Origin: Cyanomargarita calcarea GSE-NOS-MK-12-04C | Lineage (GTDB): Bacteria > Cyanobacteriota > Cyanobacteriia > Cyanobacteriales > Nostocaceae | Assembly (NCBI GenBank): GCA_019359595.1 | Contig: JAHHGZ010000001.1 | Span: 124,001 to 188,000 of the forward strand | Length of the DNA: 64,000 bases | Direction of reading: 5' to 3' | Position numbers and translations under genes: made by a program | Notes under the pieces: model-generated | What the model was told of the DNA's origin: nothing | The model's database searches: none | What the model saw: the letters and a program-made list of their open reading frames with translations, nothing else | In this document: piece after piece, positions 1 to 8,115 of the stretch | How positions within the stretch are numbered: position 1 is the first letter of the stretch | How the letters are laid out: every line of letters begins with the position of its first letter

Positions 1-137
1 ACTAGAAATCAAAGCATTATTTCTATCAGAGTTTTGTGATACTTTTTATCAGCATATGGAATATATACATAGGTTACAAGATATGAGGTAGGTCAACAGT
101 TATGTCTAGGTGTGGTCGAATCAGAGCGTAAATTGGT

Positions 138-205
138 GTAATTACGTAAAATTACTGTTTTCAAATATAAATCTCCTTTAATTACGTGAAATTACTGTTT
201 TGAAT
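138..205. promoter_or_regulatory. Twin imperfect palindromes upstream of the barrel gene
   Basis: Two near-identical 26-27 bp direct copies begin at 139 and 179, exactly 40 bp apart. Each contains an inverted repeat with outer arms GTAATT/AATTAC around a central ACGT; the second copy has one changed arm base. Two phased palindromes about 80-140 bp before a start codon look like binding sites for a dimeric regulator. Nothing else in bases 1-276 looks coding. The regulator is unknown. Confidence 0.4.
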
Positions 206-276
206 ATTCGTGCTGGGGGTATAGATTTTGATAGCAGACATGAGGTTATTTTTGGTAAAAAATATTGACAAATATT

Positions 277-1668
277 ATGACATATCAAAAACACAAAATT
301 ATCAATAGCATTCCTATCTATCTATTTACTGAGGAGAGGGGTGTTTACTCGCGTTTGGGAATAACTCTGGTAACTTGCCTGATCGGATTAACATCTGTTC
401 CTATTAATCCTGCAGGTGCTGTAGAGAATGTTGTTTCTGAACAACGGGAAAAAATGACTTCTGCTCACAACCTAGAAGCATCTTCTTCATTATCTGATAC
501 TACCCAACAACCAAATATAAGTCTGCGACAAAGGCTATTGACATACAAAAAAAACCTCTCTCCTGCAAGGAGAGAGGCTTTGAATTCGGGAGCAACACTC
601 GTAGGGAAGGGGGTTAGGGGGTTAGGTTTCCCGTTAGCTTTTCCACATGACGTGAAAAGTCAGAAAAAACGTCGTACTAATCTTTCAAGTGTTACGGATA
701 GCTCTGCTGCTACTCACAATTCAGAATTTAGTGCTGCTTTAACTAGCGAAAAGTTTGCCACTGGAGCGAAATCAGGACTAGAGGCAAACTTAGGGGAAAA
801 GTTACTGGCTTCCCAAGATGGCGATCGCAAATTGCGATCGCAGAAGCAGACAAAGGCAAAAAATCCAGATCGCATAATTGCACAAACAGATTCTTCTGAA
901 TTTGTGGGTGACACCTTGGGAGATATTAATAAATTACGCCAAGAACTTTTAATTGATCCTATCGTGACACTAGGTGAATTTTCTTCATCTTCTCCCGGTT
1001 CAACAGCTGGTACTCCTTCTGCTTATGGTGCAAGTTTCGGTCAAGCTTATATTGGTGGTGGACTAGGTTTCCCTCTAGACTCAGGTAAAGATAGAGTCGA
1101 TGGTTCTTTGTCTGTTGGTTTTGGTTTAGGAGATGCAGTTAAAACTGTAGGACTAGAAGTTAATGTCAATATCACTAGTGTAGGTGGTGGTAACACATTT
1201 GATTTTGGCGATAGTGGAGGTGTCGGTCTGAAGCTACACAAATACTTTACTGATGGCACAGCAGTAGCTGTTGGTTGGTCAAATGCGATTAAATGGGGAG
1301 ACAGTACCCAAGATCAAGATACTATCTATGGTGTGGTTACTCGATCGTTTCCGCTGGAACCAGATAGCCCAAATAACAAATTGCCTTTAACCATGTCTGT
1401 AGGTCTTGGTAGTGGTAGTTTTCGTTCTAAAGGTGCTATAAACGCACGTGATAATTCTGTTAATATTTTTGGTAGTTTAGGGCTAAGAGTCATCCCTGAA
1501 GTGTCTTTGGTTGGTAGCTGGACAGGCAATCGTCTTAACATGGGTGCATCTTTCGCTCCATTAAAAAAGGTTCCTGTAGTCATTAATACTGTTTTTACAG
1601 ACGTTACTGGCAATTTTCAGACTGGTCTCGGTTTTACTCTAAGTGCAGGGTATAGTTTCCAGTTTTAA
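277..1668 (+). CDS. Exported probable outer-membrane beta-barrel protein
   Basis: No family recognised. The ATG at 277 is preferred over the upstream in-frame TTG at 265. The N-terminus carries a basic stretch and then a hydrophobic segment (about residues 25-45) that ends in small residues, consistent with an export signal. The last 220 residues are rich in Gly, Ser, Val and alternating polar and apolar residues, with many GLG/SVGLG turns. The chain ends in F after AGYSFQ, the terminal aromatic expected of an outer-membrane barrel. The region at about residues 93-118 is not protein-like: it is the translation of a genomic palindromic repeat (553-629). A second low-complexity patch at about 826-842 contains two near-HIP1 sites. 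The gene is followed 38 bases later by another exported protein, and the two may be co-transcribed. Export is likely; the exact role is unknown. Confidence 0.65.
   Translation: MTYQKHKIINSIPIYLFTEERGVYSRLGITLVTCLIGLTSVPINPAGAVENVVSEQREKMTSAHNLEASSSLSDTTQQPNISLRQRLLTYKKNLSPARREALNSGATLVGKGVRGLGFPLAFPHDVKSQKKRRTNLSSVTDSSAATHNSEFSAALTSEKFATGAKSGLEANLGEKLLASQDGDRKLRSQKQTKAKNPDRIIAQTDSSEFVGDTLGDINKLRQELLIDPIVTLGEFSSSSPGSTAGTPSAYGASFGQAYIGGGLGFPLDSGKDRVDGSLSVGFGLGDAVKTVGLEVNVNITSVGGGNTFDFGDSGGVGLKLHKYFTDGTAVAVGWSNAIKWGDSTQDQDTIYGVVTRSFPLEPDSPNNKLPLTMSVGLGSGSFRSKGAINARDNSVNIFGSLGLRVIPEVSLVGSWTGNRLNMGASFAPLKKVPVVINTVFTDVTGNFQTGLGFTLSAGYSFQF
553..629. repeat. Cyanobacterial palindromic repeat inserted in frame
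   Basis: A hairpin (CCTCTCTCCT, short loop, AGGAGAGAGG, about 555-577) is followed by a G-rich tail with two GGGGTTAGG-like words. This hairpin-plus-tail arrangement is of a type I know from cyanobacterial spacers. Here it lies inside the barrel gene and is read through without a stop, giving the peptide NLSPARREALNS and a Gly-rich tail. Confidence 0.7.
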
Positions 1669-1706
1669 ATCTTGAGTTATCTTTGAATTTAATCAACGCT
1701 AAAAGT

Positions 1707-2411
1707 ATGAAGAAACAAAAGTTATCTCTCAGTTTTTGTCTGGTTTTCAGCTTATTCACTTACTTGGTAAGTCAGCCTACCAAAGTAAATGCTGGTGTAG
1801 GTGTAGTGCAAGGTAGTGCCCCGGACTCATCAAGTTCATCTGGTAATAATTTCAACCCAGTTAATTTGCAGCCAACGATTGAATTTGCACCCAATACCAG
1901 TGTGTTTGGGAGTAGTGATAGTCTTGGTGTGTCAAATGAAGTTCAAAATATTTTGAATAATGCATTCAATGCAGCTTCAGCCTCAAATAACATAAGTGCT
2001 GGCATTAAAGCTATTTTAACGAGTGGTGCAGGTGCAGAAGCGGCAGCAAGTCAGCTACAGAGTTTTATAACTGGGTTAGGAGTCTCACCATCGTTAGCGG
2101 AAGCACTTGTAAAAGCTATATCGAGTCTGGCTGAGACTAAATCAGCAAACGCATCCGGTGTTCCTGTCGGAGAGTTAAAACCTTTAGTGCTAGTTGCCAC
2201 CACTAAAGGTTTAGTAGCAGATTCAGTGGTAGAGATGAAGGGAGAAACACTAAATGTGAATATTAATAAGCTGAATGCTGCGATTACTGCTTATAACCAA
2301 ATTGTGAGGGAAAGCAGTCCTGAAGTTGTCCAGAAGCTTGCAAAAGATTCTCAATTTGTAGAACTTGGTAAGTTCCTGAAGCAATTAAGGGTTGCTCTGA
2401 AGACGGGCTAA
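1707..2411 (+). CDS. Exported hypothetical protein, Ala/Ser-rich
   Basis: No family recognised. The ATG at 1707 is chosen over a TTG at 1683 because it begins a standard signal peptide: MKKQK, a hydrophobic stretch to about residue 22, and a probable cleavage after KVNA. The mature part is a low-complexity Ser/Asn linker followed by a helical Ala/Ser-rich region, with alternating small and acidic or basic residues and no cysteine. It lies 38 bases after the barrel gene on the same strand and is probably its operon partner, perhaps a periplasmic accessory protein. That link rests on position only. Confidence 0.6.
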   Translation: MKKQKLSLSFCLVFSLFTYLVSQPTKVNAGVGVVQGSAPDSSSSSGNNFNPVNLQPTIEFAPNTSVFGSSDSLGVSNEVQNILNNAFNAASASNNISAGIKAILTSGAGAEAAASQLQSFITGLGVSPSLAEALVKAISSLAETKSANASGVPVGELKPLVLVATTKGLVADSVVEMKGETLNVNINKLNAAITAYNQIVRESSPEVVQKLAKDSQFVELGKFLKQLRVALKTG

Positions 2412-2459
2412 AACTTAGGTGTGTTGAAATTAAAAGATGTTATCAGCAGTGCAATTAAT

Positions 2460-2492
2460 AATCCCTCGGCTTAAGTCGGGGGATTATTAATT
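2460..2492. terminator. Hairpin after the exported-protein pair
   Basis: AATAATCCC and GGGATTATT are complementary around a CGGCTTAAGTCG core, giving a strong stem about 50 bases after the stop codon of the upstream gene, with TTTTAT following. It fits an intrinsic terminator for the 277-2411 pair. It is also related to the ATCCCCGAC/GTCGGGGAT hairpins seen elsewhere in the window. Confidence 0.6.
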
Positions 2493-2510
2493 TTATGTTA
2501 ATGGTTGAGC

Positions 2511-2678
2511 TAATACCAAATATTATGAAGATGCGCCTAATTAGCCCACCTTACTGTGGGCTACCTACGGAAGGCGAAGCGCCTATGTACCCCTCCCGCT
2601 AATCGCAAGCAACGTATAGCCGCACCCCTTCTAGGGTGTGGGTGAATAAAGCGCAACCTCATACAGAATTGGTATAAG
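2511..2678. mobile_element. MITE-like element with imperfect terminal inverted repeats
   Basis: The left end (TAATACCAAAT, then TATGAAGATGCGC) is matched in inverted orientation by the right end (GCGCAACCTCATACAGAATTGGTATAA). The roughly 26-bp ends enclose about 115 bp of GC-richer non-coding sequence with smaller hairpins (TAGCCCAC/GTGGGCTA and CACCC/GGGTG). The same terminal words flank a different core at 38553-38666, which supports a non-autonomous mobile family. No transposase is encoded within it. Confidence 0.55.
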
Positions 2679-2730
2679 GTTAAGCTCACATATAGCGATC
2701 CTAATTTATTTATAAAAGTATTGGGCATTC

Positions 2731-2758
2731 GTAGAAACAATTCATGAATTGTTTCTAC
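2731..2758. repeat. Perfect 28-bp palindrome
   Basis: GTAGAAACAATTCA is followed immediately by its exact reverse complement. It sits downstream of the stop codon of the convergent minus-strand glycosyltransferase (ends at 2849), so it may act as a bidirectional terminator for the exopolysaccharide operon. The rest of 2412-2848 shows no credible gene. Confidence 0.6.
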
Positions 2759-2848
2759 ATTTCATTAGTGGGTCATTTGCCACGTGATACGCCATTTTCA
2801 GAACCTGAAAACGATTTATACACAAGCCTTTAGAGCTTTTGACATGAC

Positions 2849-4033
2849 TTATAAATGTGACAAGTGACCCATTCGTAAGATAGGTTCAGCTTGAGGACAG
2901 CAGCCTAAATCTTTATAGTAAAAATCCTGCAAGCTAGTTAAGACTATTTCTCTAGCAAACTCCTGCTCTACACGCTTTCTGGCATTCTGACCCAAGCGCG
3001 ATCGCAACACCGGGTCTGAGGCTAATTGGCTTATTGCATTGGCTAAAGCTAGTTCATCATTGACTGGAACCAACAAACCTGTTTGATTGGGTTGAATCGC
3101 ACAACGAATGCCAGGAATGTCAGTACCAATTAAAGGTTTAGCTGCGGCTGCTCCTTCCAACAAGGAGTAGGGAAATCCTTCATGTTCACTGGGTAAGGTG
3201 ACAGCATCGCAAGCAGCGTAGAATTTAGACAAGTTTGTTAGATAACCTAGTCCCTTAACTCCCACTACAGGATGACCTAAAGCTGCTTCACATTCATTAG
3301 CAGTACAACCTGCAATTAACAAAAAACAATTTTGCAATCCCAAGCCAGATTTTTCCCAGGCTTTTAGCAGCAGGTGAAACCCTTTGCGTCTGACCGGACG
3401 ACCCACGTAAGCCAAAACAAAGGGAGCTTCCGCAACACCAAATTTCTTTTTGGCTTGCTTCTTTCTATGCCCACTAAAACTACTTAATTCATATTCCGCC
3501 AAATCAATTCCTACAGCAGAGCCGTTAGCGATTACAGCACCTTGGTTTGCAGATAATAGTCTATCTTTGCGTGCTGCTGATAGATTAGAACGACTGACCA
3601 GCAAGACATGAGTTGCTAGACGGATATTGATGATTTCCAAACTACGCAACAACCACCGTAAAGGTCCACGATACCCCAAGTAGGGAAGACCATGATTTTG
3701 GTAAACACGTATTGGTATCTTTTCCAGATAAGCAGCAAGCAGGGGAATTAAAGAGGCACGGGTTTGATGGGTATGAAGAATATCAGGGTTAGCTACTCTT
3801 AATTGGCGACGGTAATTAGATAACCTGCGAATAAATTCAATCGGATTGAAAACTAGGTCGCTAGCTACTAAGCGCTTAGGAACATTTAGCTGTTGGATGA
3901 CAGTAGAGTGTTTGGAATGATTTTCCACCCAAAGTTCAGTCGCAATTCCAGATTGATTTAAGTAATCCACAACTGGCTTTACAAAAGAACGAGCGCTTAC
4001 TGGAAAATGAATGCTGTGTAGAACTCGAAGCAT
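2849..4033 (-). CDS. Glycosyltransferase family 4, exopolysaccharide synthesis
   Basis: A retaining GT-B glycosyltransferase predicted to transfer a sugar from a nucleotide donor to a lipid-linked repeat unit on the cytoplasmic face. The N-terminal Rossmann half runs to about residue 190. The C-terminal donor-binding half starts with VLAYVGRPVRRKG (about 206-218), and the donor-binding Glu pair is present as E285-x7-E293 in EGFPYSLLE. At 394 residues it has normal length for the family. It is the last gene of the minus-strand cluster, 24 bases after the GT2 gene. The sugar and linkage cannot be read from the sequence. Confidence 0.88.
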   Translation of the reverse strand: MLRVLHSIHFPVSARSFVKPVVDYLNQSGIATELWVENHSKHSTVIQQLNVPKRLVASDLVFNPIEFIRRLSNYRRQLRVANPDILHTHQTRASLIPLLAAYLEKIPIRVYQNHGLPYLGYRGPLRWLLRSLEIINIRLATHVLLVSRSNLSAARKDRLLSANQGAVIANGSAVGIDLAEYELSSFSGHRKKQAKKKFGVAEAPFVLAYVGRPVRRKGFHLLLKAWEKSGLGLQNCFLLIAGCTANECEAALGHPVVGVKGLGYLTNLSKFYAACDAVTLPSEHEGFPYSLLEGAAAAKPLIGTDIPGIRCAIQPNQTGLLVPVNDELALANAISQLASDPVLRSRLGQNARKRVEQEFAREIVLTSLQDFYYKDLGCCPQAEPILRMGHLSHL

Positions 4034-4057
4034 GACAACTTACTCAATAAATATTTG

Positions 4058-4918
4058 TTACTGCTGAATCATTGTCAGCATTTCATCGGCGGCCTGTAGT
4101 TCCTTCTGAGTTAACTGTTTGTAGCGCATAGCAACTAAATATTTTGTCAGACCAAAACAGTTATAGATAAAGGCAATCCACAGTTTAATCAATTCTCGTG
4201 AAAATAAGTAAAGGTATCTGCTACGTCTTAGGTTCAAATTATTATGAATTATGTCAAGCAGCCCTAAAGTGGTTCCTATATAATTATTGAATGAGAATAC
4301 TCCATCTTCCCGATAATAAAGTAAAGGTTCAGGTAAGTTGATAAACTTAGTATTGCTTGTTGTTCTACACCATAGTTCTGCATCTTGACTCCGTTGATAT
4401 ATAAAGTTTTCACTGTAGGGATTTCGGCGAAACCATGCCGTTGAAGCTGCTACTGTTGGATGAAAAAAGCTATGTCTTGCATCAAAACCTGTTTCTTGAA
4501 TTTGCCGACTTGCTCTAAAACCAACAACACGAGAATTAGCATCTATAGAATAAGCTGCTGTTCCAATGACTGTATTATCGTCATGTTGAAGCAAGGCTTG
4601 ATATTGCTTTTCCAGACGTTGAGGATGCATGATATCATCTGCATCCATTCGGAAAAAATAAGGTGCATTGGCTAGCTGAACTATTTGGTTTAATCGTATA
4701 TTTAAACCTTTAGATTCTCCATCAGAGTAAACACGTACTCGCGGGTCTTGAATACTTTTGGCAATGGTCAAGGAATCATCTGTGGAACCATCGTCAATTA
4801 GAATTAGTTCCCAATTTGTAAAAGTTTGGGCAAAGATAGATTGTAATGCAAGTTTAAAGTATGAACCTGGATTTTTGAAGGAGATACCTATACTAAGCTT
4901 GGGTATATTCATAAACAA
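4058..4918 (-). CDS. Glycosyltransferase family 2
   Basis: An inverting GT-A transferase. The N-terminus reads PKLSIGISFKNPGSYF, followed by LILIDDGSTDDS (about residues 37-48), the nucleotide-binding Asp pair. RMDADDI (about 94-100) is the metal-binding DXD motif. A HPQR motif follows, as in many capsule GT2 enzymes. No membrane helices of the processive type are present, so it probably adds a single sugar. It lies between two other glycosyltransferase genes with spacers of about 20 bases, consistent with one transcript. Confidence 0.88.
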   Translation of the reverse strand: MFMNIPKLSIGISFKNPGSYFKLALQSIFAQTFTNWELILIDDGSTDDSLTIAKSIQDPRVRVYSDGESKGLNIRLNQIVQLANAPYFFRMDADDIMHPQRLEKQYQALLQHDDNTVIGTAAYSIDANSRVVGFRASRQIQETGFDARHSFFHPTVAASTAWFRRNPYSENFIYQRSQDAELWCRTTSNTKFINLPEPLLYYREDGVFSFNNYIGTTLGLLDIIHNNLNLRRSRYLYLFSRELIKLWIAFIYNCFGLTKYLVAMRYKQLTQKELQAADEMLTMIQQ

Positions 4919-4937
4919 CTATCAAATATTTCTAACA

Positions 4938-6131
4938 TTACTGATATGGAAATAACCTTCCAGGTAAACCTGATGCTGTGAAATTTTTGTTTCCAAATAA
5001 TCGCCAACTTACTTCAAAAAGTAACCTTCGAGCCGCACGAAAACCACGTTTTTGCCCATAAACTAGAGTACAAGCTGAAACTAACAGTGTTCTGAATAAT
5101 TTTATCGGTGAATTTAAACGATGTTTTGCTAATGCAGACTCAAAAGCAATCTGGGTTGATTTTGTATTATTTTTTAACCATTCATCACGAGATTTAATTG
5201 CAAAATCTAACAGTTCTTTCATTCGCAAATCATAAGTATGTTCTGATTTTGTCCTCATAAAACCAGCTTGGGCTATTACATCTCGCTTTTCTGGATGAGC
5301 GAGAAAGTATTTAATTTTTTCTGCTAAATCTTTTGCTGAATAAAAAACGGCTATTTCTTCACCAAAAATGTAGCAACATTCTAGCCCCAAAGCATATTCT
5401 GTGAGTAGAAAACCGCCAGCACCAGGAACTTCAAAAGTTCTTGCTTTGACTTGATTAGAACCTTTATAAGCATTCGCAAAATTCAAACTAATAACCGATT
5501 CCCGTACAATACGGGGTATTTCCTCTGCTGCAACTGAACCATTAGCCCAACCATGACCGAAACAAATTACTTCAATACCCTGTGATTGCAGTTCCGCAAT
5601 TCGTTGTTGGCGATCGCCATGTGCTGCACCTACAAATGAGACTTGATAGCGACACTGTGATGCAGGTAGAGGTTGTTGGAGCATTTCTGAATTAGCTGCC
5701 CACTGAGTCAGCAGCACGTTTGGAATACCATCTTGGTGATACTTAGGGACACAATCCGAATAAGTTGTGGTCATAGCATGGTAAGCAGTGCCAATAAATC
5801 GAGATACTTCCCGATATTTCCAAGAGTCATCGGTTGTCCATGAAATAGTTGCTACATCTCCTCGTGACTGTATAATTTGCAATGTTTCCAACCAAATTTC
5901 GTAATCTCTCTGAATTGTGAGCATGACATCTGGTCTTTCTTGCTCAACTATCTGTAACAGTGCTTGATTCAGTTCAGCATAGTTAGCAAATTTAGTTTTC
6001 TCCCAAGAATCAAAATGAATAACTTGATGTCCTAGTCTTTCCAAAGCAGGCACAAAAGCCGCATACTCTGTGCCGATTCCACGAGTAGGATCGCCATATT
6101 GATATTTACCAAAGACACATAATACTTTCAT
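4938..6131 (-). CDS. CgeB-like glycosyltransferase
   Basis: A GT-B-fold protein of the type annotated as CgeB or glycosyl transferases group 1 subfamily 2. The N-terminus MKVLCVFGKYQYGDPTRGIGTEY resembles the acceptor-domain strand and loop. The C-terminal half contains KARTFEVPGAGGFLLTEY (about residues 230-247) followed by the typical segment on acidic and hydrophobic donor-domain helices, including FYSAKDLAEKIKYFLAHPE. The last 70 residues are basic and may contact membrane or acceptor. The gene is 7 bases downstream of the methyltransferase gene in transcription order. Its substrate is unknown. Confidence 0.78.
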   Translation of the reverse strand: MKVLCVFGKYQYGDPTRGIGTEYAAFVPALERLGHQVIHFDSWEKTKFANYAELNQALLQIVEQERPDVMLTIQRDYEIWLETLQIIQSRGDVATISWTTDDSWKYREVSRFIGTAYHAMTTTYSDCVPKYHQDGIPNVLLTQWAANSEMLQQPLPASQCRYQVSFVGAAHGDRQQRIAELQSQGIEVICFGHGWANGSVAAEEIPRIVRESVISLNFANAYKGSNQVKARTFEVPGAGGFLLTEYALGLECCYIFGEEIAVFYSAKDLAEKIKYFLAHPEKRDVIAQAGFMRTKSEHTYDLRMKELLDFAIKSRDEWLKNNTKSTQIAFESALAKHRLNSPIKLFRTLLVSACTLVYGQKRGFRAARRLLFEVSWRLFGNKNFTASGLPGRLFPYQ

Positions 6132-6138
6132 ACAGTAA

Positions 6139-6882
6139 TCAAGCAGCTTTTTTGGTTGCGGTTACGTGATACCCAATTGTGAAACCTTTGTTTTTGTCAA
6201 GGTAGTCCAGAAAATGACACGCAACAGGGAGAATTAGTCCAAACCAAGGTAACAGAACTAACCATAGGGGAACCCAGAGGAAACGCAAAGCTATGTTGAT
6301 ATTCAATTTCCAAGGAATGGTCATCTGAGCAAAACGGATGCTTTCCTGACCGTAATGTTTGAAGAATCCTCCATTCGGTTCTATGGAGATATCTGAGAAG
6401 CCAGCTTCAGTCAAGAATTTTTGATACCAATAAGGCGTATAACCACCATAAAAATGATACGGCTCTTGGTGGATTCCGGAACCAAGAGGTGCGGTTAGAA
6501 GTATCTTGCCCGCAGGTTTCAATATTCGAGCAAATTCATATATAACTTTAATTGGTTCGGGGACGTGTTCTAGCACTTCGGTACATATAATTACATCGAA
6601 GTTGGCATCAGTAACTGGGATATTTGTTGCATCGCAAACATAATCTATTTTGTCGTATCCACTACGACCTCGTAGCTGTTCAGGTGATAATGATGTAAAA
6701 TCCTGGGTTTTATAGTCACAATGGGAAAAGTATTTGCGGTAGGGACATGAACCCGCTCCCACATCTAAAATAGAATTATTTTCTGGAATTAGAGATGCTT
6801 GTTGAGCTACCCAAGTATCTCTTTCTACTAAGTTAAAATTTAAAAATTGACTGGACTGCCAGTACTCTTTTAGAAATTTCAT
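6139..6882 (-). CDS. Class I SAM-dependent methyltransferase (EPS cluster)
   Basis: The Rossmann methyltransferase signature is clear: motif I is ILDVGAGSCPYR, then CTEVLEHVPEP, and LKPAGKILLTAPLGSG. The C-terminus has a hydrophobic stretch (IALRFLWVPLWLVLLPWFGLI, split by one charged neighbour), so the enzyme may be membrane-associated. The start is set at the ATG at 6882, which overlaps the polymerase stop as ATGA; the longer frame from 6933 would run 55 bases into the neighbour. It probably methylates a sugar or a lipid-linked glycan, judging from its location. The substrate is not determined. Confidence 0.85.
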   Translation of the reverse strand: MKFLKEYWQSSQFLNFNLVERDTWVAQQASLIPENNSILDVGAGSCPYRKYFSHCDYKTQDFTSLSPEQLRGRSGYDKIDYVCDATNIPVTDANFDVIICTEVLEHVPEPIKVIYEFARILKPAGKILLTAPLGSGIHQEPYHFYGGYTPYWYQKFLTEAGFSDISIEPNGGFFKHYGQESIRFAQMTIPWKLNINIALRFLWVPLWLVLLPWFGLILPVACHFLDYLDKNKGFTIGYHVTATKKAA

Positions 6883-8102
6883 ACGCTTTCTCTTTCTATA
6901 TGTTGACGATTTGAACGATTGAATAAATTGCAAAAAATAAAGAATAAAAAACTTGGTATCGGTAAAAAGATCAGGTTAAAAAAGTGATTGTATGTATGAG
7001 CAGACAAGAGAGTCCAAGAAATTTGACAATATACTAAAAGATGAAAGAGGCTGGTAAATGATTTCTTGTAAAAATATTTAGAAGTTAATCCAATTACAAA
7101 AGAATAGATAACTATACCCAAAAGTCCCATCCCCCAATGTATATTTCCGTAAAAACCAGCACCTATAGTTGGCTCAGGTCTAATTGGTAAGTCACTTAAA
7201 CCTGGAGCTATTCCTTCATAAATCTTATTAGGTAACAAGCTAAATAGAGGATATAAAAAATTAAATTTGTATGGGCCCAATCCGATTTCTCCACACTGTG
7301 CTTCTAAATTTATTAGTGGAAATTGCAGATAATTAAAAATTTCTTCAATTCCGGAAACTTCTGAACCTGTGCCACCAGTTCTAGCTGAACTTATAAAACC
7401 CATAAGTGAAACTATAATAGTTAAAATAGACGCAAATAAGAAAAATCTAATTATTTTATTAGTTGGTATGTTTAATATTTGTGTTATTGGTTTTAAGGGG
7501 TTATTATAACGAATTGAAAGTCCGCAGAATAAAAACATAATCGTAGTCAATAGACTTTGACGTTTCCCTGCCATTAATCCTCCAAATATTTGAATACAAA
7601 ATATCAAGATAAATAATAATGTCGCTTTTTGCTTACTCTCAAAGTTTTTGATAATCAGAATTAACAAAAATCCATTTAGTAAAAATAAAGAAACTGTCAA
7701 AGCTCCCAACTGACCAAAACCAGATTCACGTTGTATTTCATTAACTTCAGTTACATTGGAAGTTCCAGTAATGTATCCATATATTGGTAGAACACCATAA
7801 AGCCTTATAGCTAAAAGTATTTGAACAATTACGAAAGCAACTACTAAAAGGAGAATAGGTTTGAAATCATTTAATCTAATATTGACTACATATTTAGGTT
7901 TAATAAATGAGGCTATCTTGACACTTTTAGTCCCAAGCCAGAAGCAAATATAGCCAATACCCCATATCAATACTGGTAAATATGTTACTTCATAGCGATA
8001 ACTGGGATTTAATCCCTGAAAATACCAAGGAATGTAGGGGAATAAGGCTTGAAGAGTTCCTAGTAAGAATAATAACTCAGGACTGACAATTTTTCGCCAC
8101 AT
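6879..8102 (-). CDS. Wzy-like O-antigen/EPS repeat-unit polymerase
   Basis: A polytopic membrane protein of 407 residues with roughly ten to twelve hydrophobic segments and little conserved sequence, as is typical of Wzy and O-antigen ligase type proteins. A large polar loop between late helices contains SSARTGGTGSEVSG and then YLQFPLINLEAQCGEIGLGPY; the Arg-containing loop is a usual site for glycan binding. Its place beside a flippase and glycosyltransferases supports the polymerase role: joining repeat units in the periplasm. It overlaps the next gene by four bases (ATGA), indicating translational coupling. Confidence 0.75.
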   Translation of the reverse strand: MWRKIVSPELLFLLGTLQALFPYIPWYFQGLNPSYRYEVTYLPVLIWGIGYICFWLGTKSVKIASFIKPKYVVNIRLNDFKPILLLVVAFVIVQILLAIRLYGVLPIYGYITGTSNVTEVNEIQRESGFGQLGALTVSLFLLNGFLLILIIKNFESKQKATLLFILIFCIQIFGGLMAGKRQSLLTTIMFLFCGLSIRYNNPLKPITQILNIPTNKIIRFFLFASILTIIVSLMGFISSARTGGTGSEVSGIEEIFNYLQFPLINLEAQCGEIGLGPYKFNFLYPLFSLLPNKIYEGIAPGLSDLPIRPEPTIGAGFYGNIHWGMGLLGIVIYSFVIGLTSKYFYKKSFTSLFHLLVYCQISWTLLSAHTYNHFFNLIFLPIPSFLFFIFCNLFNRSNRQHIERESV

Positions 8103-8115
8103 ATAAATTGCGTAA

